Positions 20,679-28,977 are shown, numbered from the stretch's first letter. The stretch is DNA of 64,000 bases from an uncultured Oscillospiraceae bacterium (GCA_934589065.1 CAKTNN010000001.1:62001-126000), one strand, 5' to 3'. The notes: generated by a model not told the origin, from the sequence alone. Program-made: numbers and translations.

Positions 20679-22502
20679 ATGACATTTGATGAATTAAAAG
20701 ACAAGGCCCTGTCCCTGCCCTACGCACCGGGCGTATACATTATGCGGGATAAAACCGATAAGGTTATCTACGTGGGCAAGGCCAAAAAGCTGAAAAATCG
20801 GGTCAGCCAATATTTTCAGGATACCGCCTCCCACACGCCAAAAACCAGAATGATGGTCAGCAAAATTGACCATTTCGATACCATTGTGGCTGCCAGCGAG
20901 TTTGAAGCGCTGGTTCTGGAGTGCTCCCTCATAAAGCGCTATATGCCCAAGTATAACATCCTTTTGAAGGATGATAAGGGCTACCCCTATCTCCGCCTGG
21001 ACCGACGGGAGATTTACCCCACCATTACCATCGTATCCAAAATTGCCGATGACGGAGCGGAATACTTTGGCCCTTACGGCAGCCGCGGGGTAACCCACAG
21101 CCTGCTGGAAGCGGTGCTTATGACCTTAAAGCTTCCCCGGTGCTCCCGGCAGTTTCCCCGGGATGTGGGCAAGGACCGCCCCTGCCTCAACTACCACATG
21201 AACCAATGTGAGGGCTGGTGCCAGGAGAATAAAAGCGCCATTGCCTACCGGGAACGGATCGAGCAGGCCCGGCAGCTATTAAAGGGAAACTATAAGTCCG
21301 TTGCCGAAACCATCCGCACGGAGATGCTTGCCGCAGCGGACAATCTGGAATTTGAGGTGGCTGCCGCCCTGCGGGATCGCCTCACTGCGGTGGAGTCTCT
21401 GGGGCAGAAGCAGCTGGTTACTGCCGGAAGCCTTGCCGATACCGATGTTGTCGGCTACGGGGAAACGGAGGCCAAAGCCTGCTTTGCCGTGCTCCATTTC
21501 AGCGGAGGAAACCTGCTGGACAAGGACTACGATGTATTCCCCAGGCCGGATAACCCCCAAGAGGCGGTATCCAGCCTGATGAAGCAGTATTATATCGCCC
21601 GGGGACTTGCCCCCAAAATCGTGCTGCTGCCCTTTGAACTGGAGGACAGCGAGCTGTTTTCCCAGCTCATGGAGCAGCAGTTCGGGCGGAAAAGCAAAAT
21701 CCGCATCCCCCAAAAAGGGGACAATATGCGTCTGGTAGAGCTGGCAAATAAAAATGCCTTTGAAGAGGCCCAGCGGCTGACCGACAAGGAAGAGCGGCTG
21801 AATGCCACGCTGGTGACCCTTGGGAAAATGCTGGCAATTCCCACCCCAAGCCGCATGGAATCCTTTGATATTTCCAATATTTCCGGCACGGATATTGTTG
21901 CCAGCATGGTGGTATTCCAGGATGGAAAGCCCAGAAAGAGCGATTACAAACGCTTTAAGATTGAGGATCTTCCCGGTCAGGATGACTACGCCTCCATGCA
22001 TGAGGTGGTTACCCGCCGCTTTGTCCACTATAAAGCAGGGGACAAGGGCTTTGATGCCGCCCCGGACATTCTGCTTATCGATGGTGGCGTGAATCATGCC
22101 AATGTGGCACTGGAGGCCCTGAGAGCGCTGAGCCTGTCCTTCCCGGTATTCGGAATGGTCAAGGATGATCGTCACCGCACCAGGGCACTGGTGACCCCAG
22201 AGGGACAAGAAATTCGCATTGATAACAATCAAGCGATTTTTTCCCTCATCGGCTCCATTCAGGAGGAAACCCACCGCTTTGCCATTACCTACCACCGGCA
22301 GCTTCGCTCGAAACGCCTGCGGTATTCCGAGCTGGACACAATCCCCGGTATCGGCCCAAAACGGAAGCAGGAGCTTTTGAAAGCCTTTGGTTCCTTAACC
22401 GCCATGGGCCAGGCTACGCTGCCGGAACTGGAGCGTAGCCTGCCCAAGGATGCGGCTGCCGCCGTGTATCAGCACTTCCGGGAGAAGAATTCTGACAAAT
22501 AG
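20679..22502 (+). CDS. uvrC: Excinuclease ABC subunit C
   Basis: A 607-residue nuclease subunit that makes both incisions in nucleotide excision repair. The GIY-YIG domain is seen as PGVYIMRDKTDKVIYVGKA (about 14-32), then a UVR motif near 200-235, an RNase H-like domain with ESFDISNISGTDIVASM and LLIDGGVNH, and C-terminal helix-hairpin-helix LDTIPGIGPKRKQELLKAFG. I use ATG 20679; a TTG three codons earlier would place the start inside the terminator tail. No clear ribosome site is visible. Confidence 0.95.
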   Translation: MTFDELKDKALSLPYAPGVYIMRDKTDKVIYVGKAKKLKNRVSQYFQDTASHTPKTRMMVSKIDHFDTIVAASEFEALVLECSLIKRYMPKYNILLKDDKGYPYLRLDRREIYPTITIVSKIADDGAEYFGPYGSRGVTHSLLEAVLMTLKLPRCSRQFPRDVGKDRPCLNYHMNQCEGWCQENKSAIAYRERIEQARQLLKGNYKSVAETIRTEMLAAADNLEFEVAAALRDRLTAVESLGQKQLVTAGSLADTDVVGYGETEAKACFAVLHFSGGNLLDKDYDVFPRPDNPQEAVSSLMKQYYIARGLAPKIVLLPFELEDSELFSQLMEQQFGRKSKIRIPQKGDNMRLVELANKNAFEEAQRLTDKEERLNATLVTLGKMLAIPTPSRMESFDISNISGTDIVASMVVFQDGKPRKSDYKRFKIEDLPGQDDYASMHEVVTRRFVHYKAGDKGFDAAPDILLIDGGVNHANVALEALRALSLSFPVFGMVKDDRHRTRALVTPEGQEIRIDNNQAIFSLIGSIQEETHRFAITYHRQLRSKRLRYSELDTIPGIGPKRKQELLKAFGSLTAMGQATLPELERSLPKDAAAAVYQHFREKNSDK

Positions 22503-22504
22503 CG

Positions 22505-22790
22505 CTTTTTGCGCCATTGCAGTCCGCCCCCTCGCGATGACGGCTTGGGTGCAATCTCGGATGTAGTAGATCGCGTCAGCCGGAACAAGGGGAAGATTCC
22601 CACGGCAGTGACATCGGTCACTGCCTCGGAATGACGGAAGAAGTGTCATTGCGAGCCACTACGCCCGCGGGCGTGTACAGAGTACAACTGCCGAAGGCGG
22701 CTCTTAGCGCGAGTAGTCCGCTTTCCTGGTGTGGTGACCGAAGGGAAAGCCTTTGGGTGCAATCTCGCCTTCACCGGCAAGGGAAAACAG
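22505..22790. repeat. Dispersed intergenic repeat, copy 3 (composite)
   Basis: The 341-base gap between uvrC and rsmD holds no gene. It carries two tandem versions of the genome's CATTGCGAG-type repeat. Bases 22594-22636 are an exact inverted copy of 142-184, and 22690-22711 an exact inverted copy of 16805-16826. The element contains multiple GC-rich inverted repeats. Confidence 0.65.
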
Positions 22791-22843
22791 TATGTCCTAC
22801 TGTATAAAATCCGAAAAACAGGAAAGAATTGGGAGAAACGACT

Positions 22844-23401
22844 ATGCGCGTGATTACAGGAAAAGCCAAGGGCATTTCTTTGAAGACCCCCCAGGGGATG
22901 CTGACCCGTCCCACGGCGGATCGGGTGAAGGAAGCCCTGTTTAGCATTATCCGCTTCGATGTACCCGGCGCTAGGGTGCTGGACTTATTCGGCGGAACCG
23001 GGCAGCTGGGCATAGAGGCCCTGAGCCAGGGGGCAAAGAGCGCCGTATTTGTAGACGCCCGGGAGGATGCCTGCGCCCTCATCCGGGAAAATCTGAAGCG
23101 TACCCACCTGGAAGGGGAGGGGCGCGTTGTCCGCAGCGATTACCTGGAATACCTGAAAAGAACCCGGGGGCAATTTGATATCATCTTTCTGGATCCCCCT
23201 TATGCAGAGGTTTTTCTGGAAACCGCTCTGAATCAGATAACAGAAATTGACATTTTGCATTCGGGTGGTATAATAGTCACGGAACGCCCTGTCGGTAAGG
23301 AATTAACTCAGACTTTCCCGGGCTACAGCCGTTCCAAAGACTATAAATACGGAAAAACGCTTCTCGCCATCTACGCCAAGGACGAAGCGCAGGAAGATTA
23401 A
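22844..23401 (+). CDS. rsmD: 16S rRNA (guanine966-N2)-methyltransferase RsmD
   Basis: A 185-residue SAM-dependent methyltransferase of 16S rRNA. The SAM-binding motif VLDLFGGTGQLGIEAL lies near residues 45-60 and the catalytic FLDPPYAE (NPPY-type motif IV) near 117-124. The start at MRVITG is preceded by GGGAGAA. It sits directly before coaD, the conserved pairing in Firmicutes. Confidence 0.95.
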   Translation: MRVITGKAKGISLKTPQGMLTRPTADRVKEALFSIIRFDVPGARVLDLFGGTGQLGIEALSQGAKSAVFVDAREDACALIRENLKRTHLEGEGRVVRSDYLEYLKRTRGQFDIIFLDPPYAEVFLETALNQITEIDILHSGGIIVTERPVGKELTQTFPGYSRSKDYKYGKTLLAIYAKDEAQED

Positions 23402-23404
23402 CCT

Positions 23405-23902
23405 ATGAAAACAGCCATCTATCCGGGCTCATTCGACCCGGTTACCAGCGGTCACCTGGATATCATTCGCCGGTCTGCCAATATCTTTGACCGTCTGATT
23501 GTCTGCGTCATGGTAAACGCCGGCAAGCACCCTATGTTTTCCCTGGAAGAGCGGGTAGCGCTCATCCGCAGAGTCACCGCAGATCTTCCCAATGTGGAGG
23601 TAGACGGCTCCAGTGAGCTCCTGGCTGAGTACGCCCGGCGGAGGGGCAGCTGTGTGGTGGTCAAGGGGCTGCGGGCAGGCTCCGATTTTGAAAACGAATT
23701 TCAAATGGCGCTGATCAATCACAAAATTAACCCGGAACTGGACACCATGTTCCTCACCGCCAGCAGCCAATACATGTATCTCAGCTCCAGCCTGGTAAAA
23801 GAACTGGGCTCCTACAATGCCGATTTGAAGGATTTTATCCCGGAAGAAATCATTCCTGATTTCCGCCGGCGGCTGGAAGAGCAGAACCAATCAAGGAAAT
23901 GA
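23405..23902 (+). CDS. coaD: Pantetheine-phosphate adenylyltransferase
   Basis: A 165-residue nucleotidyltransferase making dephospho-CoA from 4'-phosphopantetheine and ATP. YPGSFDPVTSGHLDII near residues 6-21 contains the TxGH nucleotide-binding motif, and the C-terminal SSSLVKELGSYNAD carries the ISSTxVR-like motif. Length is typical (about 160). It follows rsmD by 3 bases. Confidence 0.97.
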   Translation: MKTAIYPGSFDPVTSGHLDIIRRSANIFDRLIVCVMVNAGKHPMFSLEERVALIRRVTADLPNVEVDGSSELLAEYARRRGSCVVVKGLRAGSDFENEFQMALINHKINPELDTMFLTASSQYMYLSSSLVKELGSYNADLKDFIPEEIIPDFRRRLEEQNQSRK

Positions 23903-23920
23903 ACTTAGGAGGATTACGAT

Positions 23921-24439
23921 ATGAGCAGCAATATTGAAGATATCATCGGCTCCCTGTACGACATGGTGCAGGATGCCAGAACCATGCCTTTGGCAGCGGA
24001 TAAGTGCATCCTGGAGCGGGATCGGGTTCTGGATATGCTGGACGAGGTTATCGCCCAGATGCCCGGGGAGCTGAAGCAGTCCCGTACCATTGTGGAGTCC
24101 AGAAATGAGCTCATCAATCAGGCCCGCCGGGAGGCTGAGGGGATCCTCCGTCAGGCACAGGAGCAGGCCAAGGCTTTGGTGACCAAGGAAGCCGTCTACG
24201 AAGAAGCCAAAAAGCGCAGCGAGGAAATGATCGCCCAGACCCAAAACCGGATTGCCCAGCTTCGCAAGGCCGGAAACGACTACATGGATGATGCCCTGCG
24301 CCAGACCGAGGAGACCATCGCCCAGGCGCTGAGCGACGTTCGGGATACCCGGATGAAGTTCCGTACCGTAACCGAAGCCCAGGAGCAGCAGCAAGCCCAG
24401 CAGCCTCAGCGCAAGGCCAACGTAGACGTAGAAATGTAA
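23921..24439 (+). CDS. Coiled-coil protein of unknown function
   Basis: A 172-residue, highly charged helical protein with a long predicted coiled coil (about 45-150) rich in Glu, Gln, Arg and Ala, and a Gln-rich tail (QEQQQAQQPQ). No membrane segment or catalytic motif is present. The pattern resembles the stalk-like b/E/H subunits of rotary ATPases and DivIVA-like proteins, but I cannot assign it. It follows coaD with an excellent AGGAGG and is probably the last gene of the rsmD-coaD unit, ahead of two terminators. Confidence 0.7.
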   Translation: MSSNIEDIIGSLYDMVQDARTMPLAADKCILERDRVLDMLDEVIAQMPGELKQSRTIVESRNELINQARREAEGILRQAQEQAKALVTKEAVYEEAKKRSEEMIAQTQNRIAQLRKAGNDYMDDALRQTEETIAQALSDVRDTRMKFRTVTEAQEQQQAQQPQRKANVDVEM

Positions 24440-24452
24440 TTCAGAACAATGC

Positions 24453-24532
24453 AGCGGAAGCAGCCGGTCGCCGGTTTGCTTCCGCTTTCTGTTTCTAAAG
24501 AATCCGTAAGTTCATCTTGCGGATTCTTTTTT
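24453..24532 (+). terminator. Two tandem hairpins, second a strong terminator
   Basis: AGCGGAAGCA (24453-24462) pairs with TGCTTCCGCT (24477-24486). A second hairpin, AAAGAATCCG (24497-24506) with CGGATTCTTT (24520-24529), runs into TTTTTT. Confidence 0.8.
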
Positions 24533-24575
24533 ACTCCTCCGGCGCATAGACTTGGGCGAAAGGGGAGTGGGGCAA

Positions 24576-25004
24576 ATGCTGGTCAATCATAAACCTACGG
24601 GGGTTGCCTCCGGTATGGCAGGCGGGCTTGCCGCAGGAACTGCTGCCGCCTTTGGCCTGACGCTGCTGCTGGGCGGTATCCTGGCGTTTTTTATCAGCAG
24701 GGAAGTCGTCCGTCAGGAGAACCTGGGCTATGGGGTTATGGCGATTCTGTTCCTTGCGGGCGCATTGGGTTTTTCCGTAGCCTACAGGCGCATTCAGCGA
24801 AGACGGCTTCTGGTTTTTCTGCTTTCGGCAGCTGCCTTTCTCGTCAGTCTGACGGCGCTTACGGCGCTGTTTTTCGGCGGGCAATTTGAAGGGATTTTCC
24901 CTACGGCAATGCTGATAATTGGGGGGAGCGGCACGGCTTTTCTTCTCTCGATGCGGCGGGAATCCGGCGCAAAACACCGAAAAATCCGAAAGCAAATTCG
25001 TTAA
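24576..25004 (+). CDS. TIGR04086/YrzE-type small membrane protein
   Basis: A 142-residue protein with four hydrophobic helices (about 10-38, 46-64, 74-96 and 103-124) and a basic C-terminal tail (RRESGAKHRKIRKQIR). Size and topology resemble the TIGR04086 membrane family of Firmicutes. Function is unknown. I use ATG 24576, preceded by GGGGAGTGGGG; a TTG eight codons earlier is also open. Confidence 0.6.
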   Translation: MLVNHKPTGVASGMAGGLAAGTAAAFGLTLLLGGILAFFISREVVRQENLGYGVMAILFLAGALGFSVAYRRIQRRRLLVFLLSAAAFLVSLTALTALFFGGQFEGIFPTAMLIIGGSGTAFLLSMRRESGAKHRKIRKQIR

Positions 25005-25328
25005 AATGCACAAAACTGGGGTAGGGGTAAATTTTACTTACCCACGCCCCAAAATTGCACGTTTTTGTGCAATGACTATTTTTGGCACAAAATTAGGCGT
25101 TAATGGTCACAAAACCCGCAAAAACAACAAAAATGTAAAAACGTATGTTTGCTTATGAACTTTGTTTACATAACAAAATTAACATAAAAATTGTCAGAAT
25201 CTACAAAAAAATCTATTTTGGCTAATAATACTTGAATTTTTGTAAAAAACGGAGTATAGTATGTCTGTATTTAAATGCAGTAGAGTCAATTGTATCCTGC
25301 ACCCTTCTCCCCTGGGGAGGATGCCGCT
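25005..25328. other. AT-rich non-coding interval with promoter
   Basis: A 324-base gap, unusually AT-rich for this region, with several runs of A. I see no gene or stable hairpin. It contains the promoter listed at 25232-25260. Confidence 0.5.
25232..25260 (+). promoter_or_regulatory. Sigma-A promoter for the membrane protein-xerD unit
   Basis: TTGAAT (25232-25237) and TATAGT (25255-25260) with a 17-base spacer. Confidence 0.65.
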
Positions 25329-25862
25329 ATGAAGCCTTTGCAAAACCGCCGCAATGGCGGTGTATCTGCCAGGCTTCGGCTGCTTGATCTATTTTGGGTT
25401 GCAGGTCTGTGCTTTGGGTTTGCCCTGGGGCGTTTTTGCAGAGCGTTTCCCGCGCCTGAGGTGTTCGCTTCCGGGCAGGCCGGTTTGTTTGCCGTTGTTT
25501 TGCCCCTGGTCTTGGGGCCGATGGCTTCTTTCCTTCTTGCGCTGGTTTTCCCCTGGCAGATTCTCTTGGCAGTCGCATTTCTCCGGGGCAGCGTCCTGAC
25601 CTATGTTTGGTGTGTGCTGTGGGGCACGTTTCAGCCGGTGGGGTGGGTTTTAAGCCCGACCCTATTGTTAGCAGAGCTGTTCATGACTCCCATTCTTTTC
25701 TTTCTTTGGCTTCGGCTGCTGCCCGGCTCTCCCGGCGATGCGGTTTCTGTACTGCTTGTTTGCCTGGCCTTTGCCGCTGCGGCAGGTTTTGTGAGCTATT
25801 GTTTGGTTATGCCCCTTTCGGCATTTCTAATAGATGGTGTTTTTGGCGGGGTTTCCCCTTAA
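25329..25862 (+). CDS. Polytopic membrane protein of unknown function upstream of xerD
   Basis: A 177-residue protein with four to five hydrophobic segments and very little soluble sequence. It starts at MKPLQNRRN after GGGGAGG. In Bacillus the region upstream of xerD carries spoIIM, a polytopic sporulation protein of similar size. That context makes a SpoIIM-like role thinkable, but I see no residue motif to support it. Its stop is 37 bases before xerD and no terminator intervenes, so it is probably co-transcribed with xerD. Confidence 0.6.
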   Translation: MKPLQNRRNGGVSARLRLLDLFWVAGLCFGFALGRFCRAFPAPEVFASGQAGLFAVVLPLVLGPMASFLLALVFPWQILLAVAFLRGSVLTYVWCVLWGTFQPVGWVLSPTLLLAELFMTPILFFLWLRLLPGSPGDAVSVLLVCLAFAAAAGFVSYCLVMPLSAFLIDGVFGGVSP

Positions 25863-25899
25863 ATTCACCCAAATTTATAAGGATAGGGTATTTCGGTAC

Positions 25900-26787
25900 A
25901 TGCTGAACATTATTCAAGCATACGAGAATTATCTCGTAAAGGTCAAGCAGGCATCGGAGAATACCATCTCGTCGTATATGCGTGATATTCGGCAGTTCTC
26001 CGAATGGATGCAAGTGGGTGGTATTTCCGATATTGTCAATGCCACACAAGTGAATATTCGGGACTATCTTGCCGATTTGCAGGCTCGCGGTAAATCGGGC
26101 GCAACGGTATCCCGCTGCCTGGCAAGCTTGAAGAATTTCTATGCCTATGCCGTTTCCAGTGGATTTCTGGAGGTTTCTCCCGTTCCGGCGGATATCCATG
26201 TGCAGCGGGGGGAGAAGAAGCTTCCTCAGATCCTTACCGGCAAGGAAGTGGAGCTCCTGCTGGCGCAGCCCTCCTGTGTTGATCCCAAGGGCTATCGGGA
26301 TAAGGCAATGCTGGAAGTCATGTATGCCACCGGAGTGCGCGTTACAGAGCTCATCAGTCTGAATGTAGAGGATGTCAACCTGGAATTGGGAATTGTCAAG
26401 TGCCACAGCGGGAAAAAGTCCCGGGCAATCCCGCTGTATCCGGCTGCACAAAAGGCACTCTCCGTCTATTTGTCCGATGTCCGTTCTGCGATGATTTCCG
26501 ATGTTTCCGAGCAGGCGCTCTTTGTCAATGTAGGCGGTACCCGTATGAGCCGTCAAGGCTTCTGGAAAATCCTAAAGTATTATCAGGCAAAGGCGGGGAT
26601 CGAAAAAGAGATCACTCCCCACACCCTGCGCCATAGCTTCGCGGTGCATCTTCTGGAAAACGGTGCCGACCTGGGCTCTTTGCAGGAGCTCATGGGCCAC
26701 AGCGATATCTCTTCCACCCAGATGTATGCCCACATGATCAATCAGAAGATCAAAAACGTGTATCAAAAGTGCCATCCCAAGGCCTAA
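25900..26787 (+). CDS. xerD: Tyrosine recombinase XerD
   Basis: A 295-residue tyrosine recombinase. The N-terminal SAM-like DNA-binding domain begins LNIIQAYENYLVKVKQASENT. The catalytic domain shows the first Arg in TGVRVTELISL, HTLRHSFAVHLL supplying the HxxR pair, GHSDISSTQMYAH with the later His, and nucleophile Tyr at about residue 279. Length and motifs fit the chromosome dimer-resolution recombinase XerD. A longer in-frame extension to 25834 lacks a ribosome site. A second Xer gene lies at 35546-36544 and an inovirus sits between the two. Confidence 0.9.
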   Translation: MLNIIQAYENYLVKVKQASENTISSYMRDIRQFSEWMQVGGISDIVNATQVNIRDYLADLQARGKSGATVSRCLASLKNFYAYAVSSGFLEVSPVPADIHVQRGEKKLPQILTGKEVELLLAQPSCVDPKGYRDKAMLEVMYATGVRVTELISLNVEDVNLELGIVKCHSGKKSRAIPLYPAAQKALSVYLSDVRSAMISDVSEQALFVNVGGTRMSRQGFWKILKYYQAKAGIEKEITPHTLRHSFAVHLLENGADLGSLQELMGHSDISSTQMYAHMINQKIKNVYQKCHPKA

Positions 26788-26830
26788 AATAGGGGACGGC
26801 AAAGACCTTTCCGGGTCAGAATGACGAAAC

Positions 26831-26891
26831 AATAGCTGCCATTGTAAACCGGCGACCGACGTCGCTTATCTGCAATGGCAGCTATTTTTTT
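26831..26891. terminator. Bidirectional hairpin after xerD
   Basis: AATAGCTGCCATTG (26831-26844) pairs with CAATGGCAGCTATT (26872-26885), followed by TTTTTT. The flanking GAATGACG belongs to the dispersed repeat family. Confidence 0.7.
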
Positions 26892-26921
26892 GGTTTCTGT
26901 TCAGAGAAAAGGGAATATAAA

Positions 26922-26965
26922 CGGCGTGCAATCCGGAAACCGTTGGTTTCTTGGATTGCACGCCG
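26922..26965 (-). terminator. Terminator of pfkA
   Basis: CGGCGTGCAATCC (26922-26934) pairs with GGATTGCACGCCG (26953-26965). It lies 24 bases beyond the pfkA stop. Confidence 0.65.
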
Positions 26966-26988
26966 ACTTACAGCTCTATGTAGGTTTC

Positions 26989-27960
26989 TTATATGCCGGT
27001 CATGGCTGCCAGCACATCCACTTCCATCTGCTGGATGCTCTTATGCATAGCCAGGCCTTCGTTAATGTCCACATCGGTAAATGTCCCCTGACGGGTGCAG
27101 ACAATGCGGTTGGTTTTGCCCTGCAGCAGCAGCTCTACAGCCAGGTAGCCCATCTTGGTGGCGTTTACGCGGTCACGGCCGGAAGGGGAGCCGCCTCTTT
27201 GAATGTGGCCCAGAACAGTCACACGGGGGTCCAGATCGATGGCGTCCTTGATCTTCGCGGCAATATCCGTTGCTTTCCCGGCGCCCTCTGCCACAACGAT
27301 CATGTAGTGGGTAAAGCCGTTGAGACGGGCCTGACGGATCTTCTCAATCACATCCCGATCAAAATCAATGGGTTCTTCCGGAACCAGAACCGCCGTAGCG
27401 CCGCAGGCCAGGCCAACGTACATCGCCAGATATCCGGCGTTGCGGCCCATAACCTCAACAACGGAGCAGCGCTCATGGGACTGCATGGTGTCTCGAAGCT
27501 TATCGATGCACTCAATTGCCGTATTGGCAGCGGTATCAAAGCCGATGCAGTAGTTGGTGCAGCTGATATCGTTATCGATGGTTCCGGGAATGCCGATCAC
27601 GTTGATGCCGTACTTGCTCAGAGCCATTGCGCCGCGGAAGGTACCGTCACCGCCGATGGCAATGATGCTGTCCAGCCCCAGGAATTTGCAGGTGGATACG
27701 GCCTTGTGCTGGCCTTCTTCGGTCATGAATTCCTTGCTTCTGGCAGTGTAGAGGATCGTGCCGCCCCGGTTGATGGTATGGGCCACGCTCTTTTCATCCA
27801 GCTTGACAATATCACCGGTAATCAGACCGTTCCAGCCTCTGCGAATGCCGTAGCACTCCAGACCATGGTAGAGCGCAGTACGGACGACTGCCCGAACGCA
27901 AGGGTTCATGCCGGGGGCATCTCCGCCGCTGGTCAGAACACCGATTCTTTTTACACCCAT
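26989..27960 (-). CDS. pfkA: ATP-dependent 6-phosphofructokinase
   Basis: A 323-residue phosphofructokinase committing fructose 6-phosphate to glycolysis. The N-terminal GVLTSGGDAPGMN is diagnostic, and GGDGTFRGA near residues 102-110 has Gly rather than Asp at the position that distinguishes ATP-type from pyrophosphate-type enzymes. GTIDNDI and MGRNAGYLA supply catalytic and substrate residues. Length (about 320) matches bacterial PfkA. AGGAGG precedes the ATG. It is monocistronic here and borders the inovirus. Confidence 0.97.
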   Translation of the reverse strand: MGVKRIGVLTSGGDAPGMNPCVRAVVRTALYHGLECYGIRRGWNGLITGDIVKLDEKSVAHTINRGGTILYTARSKEFMTEEGQHKAVSTCKFLGLDSIIAIGGDGTFRGAMALSKYGINVIGIPGTIDNDISCTNYCIGFDTAANTAIECIDKLRDTMQSHERCSVVEVMGRNAGYLAMYVGLACGATAVLVPEEPIDFDRDVIEKIRQARLNGFTHYMIVVAEGAGKATDIAAKIKDAIDLDPRVTVLGHIQRGGSPSGRDRVNATKMGYLAVELLLQGKTNRIVCTRQGTFTDVDINEGLAMHKSIQQMEVDVLAAMTGI

Positions 27961-28226
27961 GATAAGACCTCCTGTCAGGGTTTTTCTATCCCCCTTATTT
28001 TAACGAAAAAGCTACGCAAAGTAAAGAGAAATTTCACGTTTCTTCCGGAAAAATTGCCACTAATTTTGTTTTGTACACTTTTGGCGCCTTTGCGATGCAA
28101 ATAAGGATTGCGTTTTCTTTTTGATGTAGTGCCATTTATCTGACACGGGCACCGATCGGCGTCCTCTCGCTCCGTACCAGCTATAAAAGGGGAGGACAGG
28201 GAATGAGCTCCCTTGTTTTTATAGAA

Positions 28227-28615
28227 AAACCATAACTTTTCACCCAAAAAAGGAGGATAAGGAAAAGGTTATAACGCAAAAAGTAAACCAGAACATTTAA
28301 GCGAAATCAAGTGGATATAAATAGTTAGGAAAACAGCTGGAAATAAGTAAAAATCAACTTTTACGGAAGCACAAAAAAGCCAACGCAACAAAAGCGACGG
28401 TCTGGAACAACTTATACTATCCGAAAAAGCCATTGACAGAACGGAAAAAATAAGCTATCCTGAAAATACTCTAATGAAAGGAAAACATTATAAGGACGCC
28501 AGGAAAAGCACCTGCAAAGTTGCAGGAACAGGGAAGTTAGGGTAAGCCGAAAAAGTGGCTTGAAATGGCCTTTGGTAAGGTAGGAATGAACGCAACAAAA
28601 TAGAAGATTTGTTGC
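28227..28615. repeat. Left copy of the 389-bp inovirus intergenic direct repeat
   Basis: It aligns without gaps to 35053-35441, with about 11 mismatches in 389 positions by my count. The central part (28255-28583) has only two mismatches; the rest cluster at the two ends. The left boundary falls 4 bases into what would be the pIII gene, so it retains that gene's start codon (complement of 28231-28233) but then breaks into unrelated sequence and a quick stop. Confidence 0.93.
28468..28615 (+). ncRNA. Candidate structured RNA in the phage intergenic repeat (left copy)
   Basis: A consensus promoter, TTGACA (28433-28438), 17 bases, TATCCT (28456-28461), points rightward into a stretch with no open frame. 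That stretch shows successive hairpins: TAATG/CATTA, CCTGCAA/TTGCAGG (28511-28526), AAGCC/GGCTT (28544-28561), and a terminal GCAACAAA/TTTGTTGC hairpin (28592-28615). It runs opposite to the coat and pIII genes. The RNA, if made, would be about 150 bases. Its role could be regulatory, or it could overlap the complementary-strand origin or packaging signal. I do not recognise a known RNA family. Confidence 0.4.
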
Positions 28616-28636
28616 ACTGTGCGCTCTTAAAATAGA

Positions 28637-28710
28637 ACCGCTGTCACACCTGAACAGCCGGAGGAGGGAACCCCCGCCCCCTCCCTCCGGCTATCCAGGC
28701 GGACAGCGGT
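28637..28710 (-). terminator. Large two-tier hairpin after the coat gene
   Basis: ACCGCTGTC (28637-28645) pairs with GACAGCGGT (28702-28710), and inside it AGCCGGAGG (28656-28664) pairs with CCTCCGGCT (28684-28692). On the minus strand it is followed by TTCTATTTT. It is placed like the strong terminator after gene VIII of Ff phages. It could equally be the packaging hairpin. Confidence 0.65.
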
Positions 28711-28723
28711 CTTTTTGCGTTTG

Positions 28724-28749
28724 CTGGTGAACAGTTAGGAAAACACCAG
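28724..28749. other. Hairpin displaying a 13-base repeat, candidate Rep site
   Basis: CTGGTG (28724-28729) and CACCAG (28744-28749) enclose a loop holding AGTTAGGAAAACA (from 28733). The same 13-mer occurs at 28323-28335 and 35149-35161 in the direct repeats. Rolling-circle initiators of this family nick in or near such hairpins. This is an inference only. Confidence 0.3.
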
Positions 28750-28768
28750 GTTAAAGAAAGGGCAAACT

Positions 28769-28963
28769 TTAGCCGTGGGTGAAGTTCCGGAACAGACGCC
28801 AGCCCAAAGTGACTACCAGGATAGCACCGGCGACCTTCAACGCAGTAGGCAGCACAGTACCGATAGCGGAAAGCATATCATTGGCAGTGGTTGCCAGAGC
28901 AGAGGTCAGAGCAGTAGTGACAGTAGAAGCCTCTACCGTATCGGCGAGCATTACAGCATTCAT
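28769..28963 (-). CDS. Inovirus major coat protein candidate (pVIII-like)
   Basis: A 64-residue protein: a Thr/Ala-rich amphipathic N-terminal half, one hydrophobic helix (about 36-56, LPTALKVAGAILVVTLGW) and a short basic end (RLFRNFTHG). This is the layout of filamentous phage coat subunits, whose basic tail contacts DNA. A classical cleavable signal peptide is not evident; LADTVEAS might be a short processed leader. GAAAGGAG lies just upstream. It is the last gene before the large hairpin, the usual position for a highly expressed coat gene. Confidence 0.8.
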   Translation of the reverse strand: MNAVMLADTVEASTVTTALTSALATTANDMLSAIGTVLPTALKVAGAILVVTLGWRLFRNFTHG

Positions 28964-28977
28964 AGAAAACTCCTTTC

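Noticed and set aside
26875..28104. A 409-codon plus-strand frame.
   Set aside because: It is antisense to pfkA and crosses two terminators.
27961..28226. Possible small gene on the minus strand at 27975-28247.
   Set aside because: The frame crosses the phage boundary and has no family signal; only the pfkA upstream region and a weak AGGGA/TCCCT hairpin are seen.
28470..28490. CTAATGA resembling the hammerhead ribozyme core CTGATGA.
   Set aside because: The essential G is replaced by A and no matching GAAA plus three-stem layout is found.
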